In this document: piece by piece, positions 4,518 through 9,826 of the stretch | Position numbering within the stretch: the stretch's first letter is position 1 | Layout of the letters: every line of letters starts with the position of its first letter | Assembly (NCBI GenBank): GCA_035345895.1 | Contig: DAORDI010000219.1 | Span: 1-9,826 of the forward strand | DNA: 9,826 nucleotides | From: DAORDI01 sp035345895 | GTDB taxonomy: Bacteria; Spirochaetota; Leptospiria; Leptospirales; Leptospiraceae | Direction of reading: 5' to 3' | Notes under the pieces: generated by a model | Told to the model about the DNA's origin: nothing | The model's database searches: none | What the model saw: the letters and a program-made list of their open reading frames with translations, nothing else | Made by a program: the position numbers and the translations under genes

Positions 4518-7500
4518 ATGAAAAAGCTGAAGGTTCTGTTCTGCATTTCGATTCTATGGTTTTCTGCTTCCGTTCTGCATCCTGTCCCCGTAGATGCGGA
4601 GCTAGGGAGTCCATCCACAGGAAACTGGGAAACGGTGTTTGAACAGGCCTTCAGTCTGAACAGCTTCGATCAGTGGCAGAATTTCATTTCGGAGAATTAC
4701 ATTCAGATGAGGACTCTCTGGGAAGAAAAGATGGATGCGGAGATTTCCTCCATTGTCAGTTCAGTCACTGAGTCTGACGTCGTGCACAGTACCGACGTTT
4801 ACAGGGACTATATTCTGAAATACCTTCAGGCACAGAAGGATTCACTTCTCAGGGACTGGGAGACTGATTCCGAACAGCAGATCTCCGAAGAAAGAAATAT
4901 GTTTCTCGGAAAACTTTCCGGTGACTATGTTTCGAGATCAGATGCTTCTATTCCGGGAACCGGGCAGGACTATTTTTCACAGCTCCAGATCTGGGGAACA
5001 AATTTTCAGGATACTCTGAATCTTGGACTTTCCGAATTTCAGAACGGACTTGCCAAAATCGAACAGTCCTATTCAGAACTTCTGGAAAAGCTTCAGAAGA
5101 CAGATGAGGAGATCGCAGAGAACGAATACAAAATACGAGCCTATGAAGGAATGGTCTGGGACAACGTAAAGGGCCTTGTCGGAAATATGGCAGCACAGCT
5201 GATTTCCAATACTCTGCTCCACGAAAAAGATGCACAGGGAAATTCACTTGTCACACTCAGGAAAAGTCTGTCCACCGCCGATGAAAATATATCTGAGCTC
5301 CTGAGCATGGACAAAATTGCAATAAATAATAATTATTCTCAGAAATTCATATGCACAGATATGAACAGCCTGGATTCCTGCACTGCAAAAATCACAATTG
5401 ACGGCGGGATATGCCAGGGACCTTCTGAAAAGACAGTCAAGATCACAGAGATTGAATCAACAGTGAGACCGAACTATGATGACGGTGTTTCCAGGGTATT
5501 TCAGTCCTCTGAAATCACAGGTCCGACTGTGACAGGCTGGTCAGGCGGAACGGACATCCTCGGGAACGGGATAGGCACACCTGTTCAGTCGGAAAGGAAT
5601 TATATCCTTCATTATAATACATACCAGACTTACAGGGACAGGCTGAACGGACCGGGGGAACTGATGTATGAATTTATCAGTAAAATGTATTCTGAACTGA
5701 AAAAACCTCCTGAAGAGCGTTCACTGACTGCAGCGGCGGAGGCAGTCAATCTTTATCTTGCAGAACAGAAGAAAGAGACCGATAAAATGGCTGCTTTCTG
5801 GGAATCCAAAATCTACACAGACATCAATCTGGGAACTGACAGCACATACAGATTTGTCTACAATACATTCAAGGAAGCCGACTACTTCAGACACTCTTTC
5901 GTAAAGGACATTGAAATTCTTTACAGACTTCAGGAAAACTTGAGAAAACTTGATGTTTTCAGTTCAGGCAGCGTCACTCTTGCATACGGATTTTCTGAAC
6001 AGAATATGGATGCAGTAAGAGGAAATATGCCTGGAATTTATGACAGTTCCATTCAGCCTCTCTACGCAGATTCAGTAATGATGCCTTATCTGCGTGCAAA
6101 TAATCTGAAGACATATTCCTTCGCAGAAAAAGACACTGCTGTTCTGGAAAATTCCATGGAACTCAGTTCCGTTATGGAAAGAATCAAGTCTTCACTCAAG
6201 ATGATCCATCCCGCAGACAATATTGAAATAGATTATATAGATCCGCAAATGAATCTCCATGCCTCTTCAGTGAATCTCTTTTCGGACTGGTATGTGGCGG
6301 GTCATGACAAGGTTGGCGGAAATCTGAGAACAGACGGCCTGAATTACAGAAGATACAGAACAAATTTTCTGATAGACGGGTTTGCGGAAGCAGGAGGCTT
6401 TGACTACCGTCAGGACTCGGAGGAAAACATCTGGGTGGAAATAAAATACAGGATCAGGGATAAAAATGCGGAAGCCAACTGGATTCAGTGGGCAAATTTT
6501 CAGACTGATGTAAACAGTCAGACTGTCCTTTGGGGTTCACAGCTGAATGCAGTGCAGAACTGGACTGTTCAGTCTGCAAATTTCAGAAACAGGGCAGCCC
6601 TCTGGAATCAGGAAAAGCAGAGTCTGCAGAATGAAATACAGAATAATTATAATAAAAGCATGGAAGATCTGATGAACGAAAAATCTGCCTGGCTTGCCGA
6701 TATGGACTCCGTCCGGTCCAAGGCAGTTTCAGGAGATTTCAGTGCAGACGTTCCCTCTGTCCCTCTTCTGTCTTATGAAAACAGAATCAGCACAATCCGG
6801 GATAAGACGGCAGGTTTTGAAAATATGCAGACTCCCGACTTCTCTTCATTTGAAAATTTTTCATCTGTTCTCGATGATACAATGAACGGTTTCCTGAATC
6901 TCCTGACTGCAAAAAGCATTACCGATTCCGCCCTAAGCACTTCTTCGTCAGCATTGAACAGCATGGCTGCAATGCTTTCTTCACAGAGAACAATGACTGA
7001 TGCCTATGAAGTTCCGCCGGAAAACAGAAAGGAATATTATGACGCTGTGAAAAATTTTTCTGCGGGAGGGATCTGTGCTGGAGACGGATTTGAAAAAAAT
7101 CGGCAGATCTGCGAAGGGATTTACAACGGTCCTTTCTTTAAAAGACAGTATGCAGGAGTGGAGGTCAGGGACGGACAGATAGAAGTGACTGTAATGGAAA
7201 AAACTGGAAGAGTGTTTCTGAAGGAAGGCGGAGATGCAAAGGATCAGGATGATTATATACAGGAAACAGTAAAAAAAACATATTATATAAATACTCCAGG
7301 AGAGGCCAAAATTGCAGACATGAGCAGTCTTGGAAGCGTATTTAAAGGGAGCTGGTCCTCCAAAACGGAAGGATGGCAGAATACGGAAAGAAAGGAATTC
7401 GGTTCAGATCTTGCAAAATACTGGCAGTATTGGACAGACAAACCTCAGCAGAATCTGGAAGAGACAGCAGAAACTGGATCGGTTCAGGAGCAAAAGAAAA

Positions 7501-9826
7501 CACTTCTTTCATCTGTTTATGATGAGGTGAGTAAAAATTCATCAATATATCTGAATCATTTTTATACAAACACCGGAACGGCAGAAAAACCTGTCTACTC
7601 TTATAATAAAGAAGGTTTGTTTTCAAAAATGGCAGCTTTGATGAGTTCAAGGGAATCAGAAAATTCTCAGCATTTTTCAAATCTGGCGAGGGATAATGCA
7701 AAACAGGAAGCATCAAAGGCAGAGATGCTGGAGAGTCTCGCAACTGCTGTCGTGACAGGAGGTCTCTCTCAAAGAAATCTTTCCTCATGGCTCAAGGACA
7801 GAATGACTCAGGCAGTAAAAGGCAAATGGGCACAGACGGCAGCGGATGCAATGTGTCCAGGCGACAGTGCAAAGGCCAAAGAACCATGTCAGGCATCCGA
7901 AATTGCCATGGCTCTTCTGAATGCGAAAGTGGACAAAGATACAAGAAAAAAAGCGGAAAAACAGGCTTTCAGAAATGCCTTTTCTGCAGGAAGCATCATC
8001 AGTCCTGCATTCGGAGAAATGCTGAATTCAGTAAGAGATATACCTGTACTTAAAGAGATCGTCAAGCCGACAGTCTCTCTCGTTTCCAATCTGAATGCGG
8101 AAGCTGCATACGGAGTCGGCAGAGTCGTCGAAAATATTATCCCTGAAGGCAGGCTCGTTTTTGGAAATGAATACAAAAACTGGCAGAATCATATTCAAAG
8201 ATCAGCCAATGCTGCTGCAGACTCATTCAAGAGCAGAGATCTTCAGAGAGACCTGAATGCAGGGAAAACAGATTACAGGAATGAAGTGAAGGGAATGATC
8301 AAGGAAGAACTTTTCAAATACTTTGCAAATCTGATCAGTCCTTCCTTTCCAGGAATACGAAATAATGATATTATAAAGTTTATGAAATATGATCAGAACC
8401 GGAGAGACTCTGCCGAAAAGGAAAGATCTGCGGAAAGGAGAAGACAGGAAATTGCGGCACAGACAGCAGCTGCAGCAGTGCTGACCTTCGTTCCCGGTGC
8501 ACAGGGTGCGGCAGGTGCTGTATTTTCCGGAATTGTATCAGCACTCGAGTCAGTGCCTGTCCTTGGGAATCTTGTCACCGGAATGAAATGGATCATACAG
8601 GGAGCCGCTGAATACATGGCAGAGGCAGGATCCTATCTCCAAAGCTCCATCGGAATTGCAGCATCTGAAAGTGCAGGTGCCGGAGCTGCAGGCACTGCGG
8701 CAAATTCACTCACTGCGCAGGCACTTCAGAATTACAGCTCTGCTTCCATCCTCACTTCCGGTCTTTCCGCAGCGGCAGACGGGAACAGCGAAGGAGTCAT
8801 TGCTGCGGCCGTAAATGGGTTACTGCTTTCCTTCACGGGGCCCGCAGGAGGTTTTGCAGGCCATGTTTCCTATACTCCTCCTGAAAAGACTGATTTACTG
8901 ACAGGTCTGCTGAATAAGATCGACGGTGCATCGAAACCGACGTCAGGATGGGGAGGAGGATTCAATTTCGGTGGTTCCATATTCAACGCAGGACTGACAT
9001 TCACTCCAGGATCAGGAACATCTGTTGATCTGGGATTTTCCAACGGAGGACAGTGGAATCAGAGTATGTTCGGAAATATAAGTTATAATATAAACTCAGG
9101 ACATACAAACGGAAGCATCGGACTTGGACAGGAATATGGAACGAATCTGTCCGCAAATTTCAGCACAGACGAGGCCCCGAGCTACACTCTTTCCTTCGGA
9201 TGCGATATGCAGGGGGACAAAGGAAAAACAGGGACAAACTGCGGAGGCGGCGGAGCAAATAAATACGGACTCGGAGGTTCCCTTACTCTTACAGAAAACG
9301 GAATCGATGCCGGCATTGATCTTCTCGGAAATTCCTTCGCAAATTCCAGCTATGACAGAGAAAGCGGAACCTGGTCTGATCCTGAATTTGATGAGAGCTG
9401 GGCATACAATGTGCAGCAGATGTCCAGCCAGGATCTTGCAGATGAAGAAATCAACGCCTCCGCAAGAAAAACAGCATTCGATGAGCATTATAAAAAGCTG
9501 CTGGAAAATGATCCTTCTATTGCAGAAAGACTTCAGGCTTTCCTTGACGGAAGAAAACCGGATGAAGATGAATACACTGCACTGCAGAATTTTTACCAGG
9601 ATAACAGGGAACTCGCTGCACAGAACGGATTTAATTTGCCTACTGATAATAAAAACTCAGACAGTTCTCTTGCAGACACTCTGTACAATGCTTCCCAATT
9701 ATTTCTCGGCGCTCTCGGAATCTCCGCAGTCGGACTGGGACTGTTGAACAGAACTGGTGCTGGAACAGGAGGTTCCCCAAGCCCTGACCCCAGATCCCCG
9801 ATCCCTGAAACAGAAGTCACACCAGC
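4518..9826 (+). CDS. giant exported Leptospira protein (TIGR04388-like), 3' end outside the window
   Basis: One unbroken frame of 1769 codons with no stop before the window edge. The start is fixed: SD GAGAGG (4506-4511) lies 6 nt before ATG, and an in-frame TAG (4512-4514) lies just upstream. Residues 1-27 are a Sec signal (MKKLK, hydrophobic core, VDA|E). The mature part opens with a Trp-rich helical region (WETVFEQAF, WQNFISENY), which I recognise as like the long Leptospira proteins of TIGR04388. Coiled-coil-like helices lie at about 168-212 and 658-735. Cysteines cluster at 279/288/299, 853/865, 1113/1124 and 1562/1575. Residues about 1312-1455 are Ala/Gly-rich and hydrophobic; 1476-1612 are Gly/Asn/Ser-rich alternating strands (GFNFGGSIFNAG, GLGGSLTL); 1728-1743 are hydrophobic; a Pro/Gly linker follows. 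The plan is like a secreted polymorphic toxin or surface carrier, which is inference, since any effector domain would lie beyond the edge. Gln is almost always CAG and Arg mostly AGA/AGG, unlike the left operon. Confidence 0.9.
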   Translation, partial: MKKLKVLFCISILWFSASVLHPVPVDAELGSPSTGNWETVFEQAFSLNSFDQWQNFISENYIQMRTLWEEKMDAEISSIVSSVTESDVVHSTDVYRDYILKYLQAQKDSLLRDWETDSEQQISEERNMFLGKLSGDYVSRSDASIPGTGQDYFSQLQIWGTNFQDTLNLGLSEFQNGLAKIEQSYSELLEKLQKTDEEIAENEYKIRAYEGMVWDNVKGLVGNMAAQLISNTLLHEKDAQGNSLVTLRKSLSTADENISELLSMDKIAINNNYSQKFICTDMNSLDSCTAKITIDGGICQGPSEKTVKITEIESTVRPNYDDGVSRVFQSSEITGPTVTGWSGGTDILGNGIGTPVQSERNYILHYNTYQTYRDRLNGPGELMYEFISKMYSELKKPPEERSLTAAAEAVNLYLAEQKKETDKMAAFWESKIYTDINLGTDSTYRFVYNTFKEADYFRHSFVKDIEILYRLQENLRKLDVFSSGSVTLAYGFSEQNMDAVRGNMPGIYDSSIQPLYADSVMMPYLRANNLKTYSFAEKDTAVLENSMELSSVMERIKSSLKMIHPADNIEIDYIDPQMNLHASSVNLFSDWYVAGHDKVGGNLRTDGLNYRRYRTNFLIDGFAEAGGFDYRQDSEENIWVEIKYRIRDKNAEANWIQWANFQTDVNSQTVLWGSQLNAVQNWTVQSANFRNRAALWNQEKQSLQNEIQNNYNKSMEDLMNEKSAWLADMDSVRSKAVSGDFSADVPSVPLLSYENRISTIRDKTAGFENMQTPDFSSFENFSSVLDDTMNGFLNLLTAKSITDSALSTSSSALNSMAAMLSSQRTMTDAYEVPPENRKEYYDAVKNFSAGGICAGDGFEKNRQICEGIYNGPFFKRQYAGVEVRDGQIEVTVMEKTGRVFLKEGGDAKDQDDYIQETVKKTYYINTPGEAKIADMSSLGSVFKGSWSSKTEGWQNTERKEFGSDLAKYWQYWTDKPQQNLEETAETGSVQEQKKTLLSSVYDEVSKNSSIYLNHFYTNTGTAEKPVYSYNKEGLFSKMAALMSSRESENSQHFSNLARDNAKQEASKAEMLESLATAVVTGGLSQRNLSSWLKDRMTQAVKGKWAQTAADAMCPGDSAKAKEPCQASEIAMALLNAKVDKDTRKKAEKQAFRNAFSAGSIISPAFGEMLNSVRDIPVLKEIVKPTVSLVSNLNAEAAYGVGRVVENIIPEGRLVFGNEYKNWQNHIQRSANAAADSFKSRDLQRDLNAGKTDYRNEVKGMIKEELFKYFANLISPSFPGIRNNDIIKFMKYDQNRRDSAEKERSAERRRQEIAAQTAAAAVLTFVPGAQGAAGAVFSGIVSALESVPVLGNLVTGMKWIIQGAAEYMAEAGSYLQSSIGIAASESAGAGAAGTAANSLTAQALQNYSSASILTSGLSAAADGNSEGVIAAAVNGLLLSFTGPAGGFAGHVSYTPPEKTDLLTGLLNKIDGASKPTSGWGGGFNFGGSIFNAGLTFTPGSGTSVDLGFSNGGQWNQSMFGNISYNINSGHTNGSIGLGQEYGTNLSANFSTDEAPSYTLSFGCDMQGDKGKTGTNCGGGGANKYGLGGSLTLTENGIDAGIDLLGNSFANSSYDRESGTWSDPEFDESWAYNVQQMSSQDLADEEINASARKTAFDEHYKKLLENDPSIAERLQAFLDGRKPDEDEYTALQNFYQDNRELAAQNGFNLPTDNKNSDSSLADTLYNASQLFLGALGISAVGLGLLNRTGAGTGGSPSPDPRSPIPETEVTP

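Noticed and set aside
7342..7788. A 148-codon minus-strand frame inside the giant gene, plus other minus or shifted frames from 4948 to 9820.
   Set aside because: All lie within the continuous 1769-codon frame that has a signal peptide and a fixed start; compositions are those of shadow translations.
1..9826. CRISPR array, tRNA, rRNA, origin or intact insertion sequence.
   Set aside because: No regularly spaced repeats, cloverleaf, rRNA-like stretch, iterons or full transposase were seen on either strand.

Overview
The window most likely comes from a Leptospira genome (Spirochaetota). Three things point there. The long open gene that fills the right half resembles the very large exported proteins of Leptospira that I know as TIGR04388. 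The left-hand lipoprotein has a relaxed, spirochete-style lipobox (FTN-Cys). The 1-kb gap between them holds a decayed Rpn/PD-(D/E)XK-type transposase fragment among many short inverted repeats. The assignment rests on recognising protein families by eye; no database search was possible.

Left block, minus strand (about 3530 down to 171): a compact three-gene operon. It reads from a near-consensus promoter (TTGACA, 17-nt spacer, extended TGG-TATAAA) framed by two perfect palindromes that share ATACC/GGTAT arms. The order is a 60-codon ORF, an exported caspase-like (peptidase C14) protease with an intact His-Cys dyad, an EF-hand-like loop and a C-terminal membrane region, then a lipoprotein with FNIII, IPT/TIG and beta-propeller-like parts. 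The first two genes overlap by 11 nt and the last two are 11 nt apart, so translational coupling is likely. At the left edge a further minus-strand gene starts and runs out of the window.

Middle block (3435 to 4517): no intact gene. It holds the operon promoter, an extended hairpin, a very AT-rich stretch, the frameshifted transposase remnant, a run of four closely packed hairpins, and the leader of the right-hand gene.

Right block, plus strand (4518 to the window end): one uninterrupted frame of 1769 codons with no stop. It has a cleavable signal peptide, long helical/coiled-coil stretches, cysteines in close groups, an Ala/Gly-rich hydrophobic zone, a Gly/Asn-rich beta-repeat zone, a short hydrophobic segment and a Pro/Gly linker at the cut edge. 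This layout is like a secreted polymorphic-toxin carrier, with any C-terminal effector domain beyond the window.

Both blocks encode envelope or exported proteins transcribed divergently away from the mobile-element debris. Nothing in the sequence shows that they act together.
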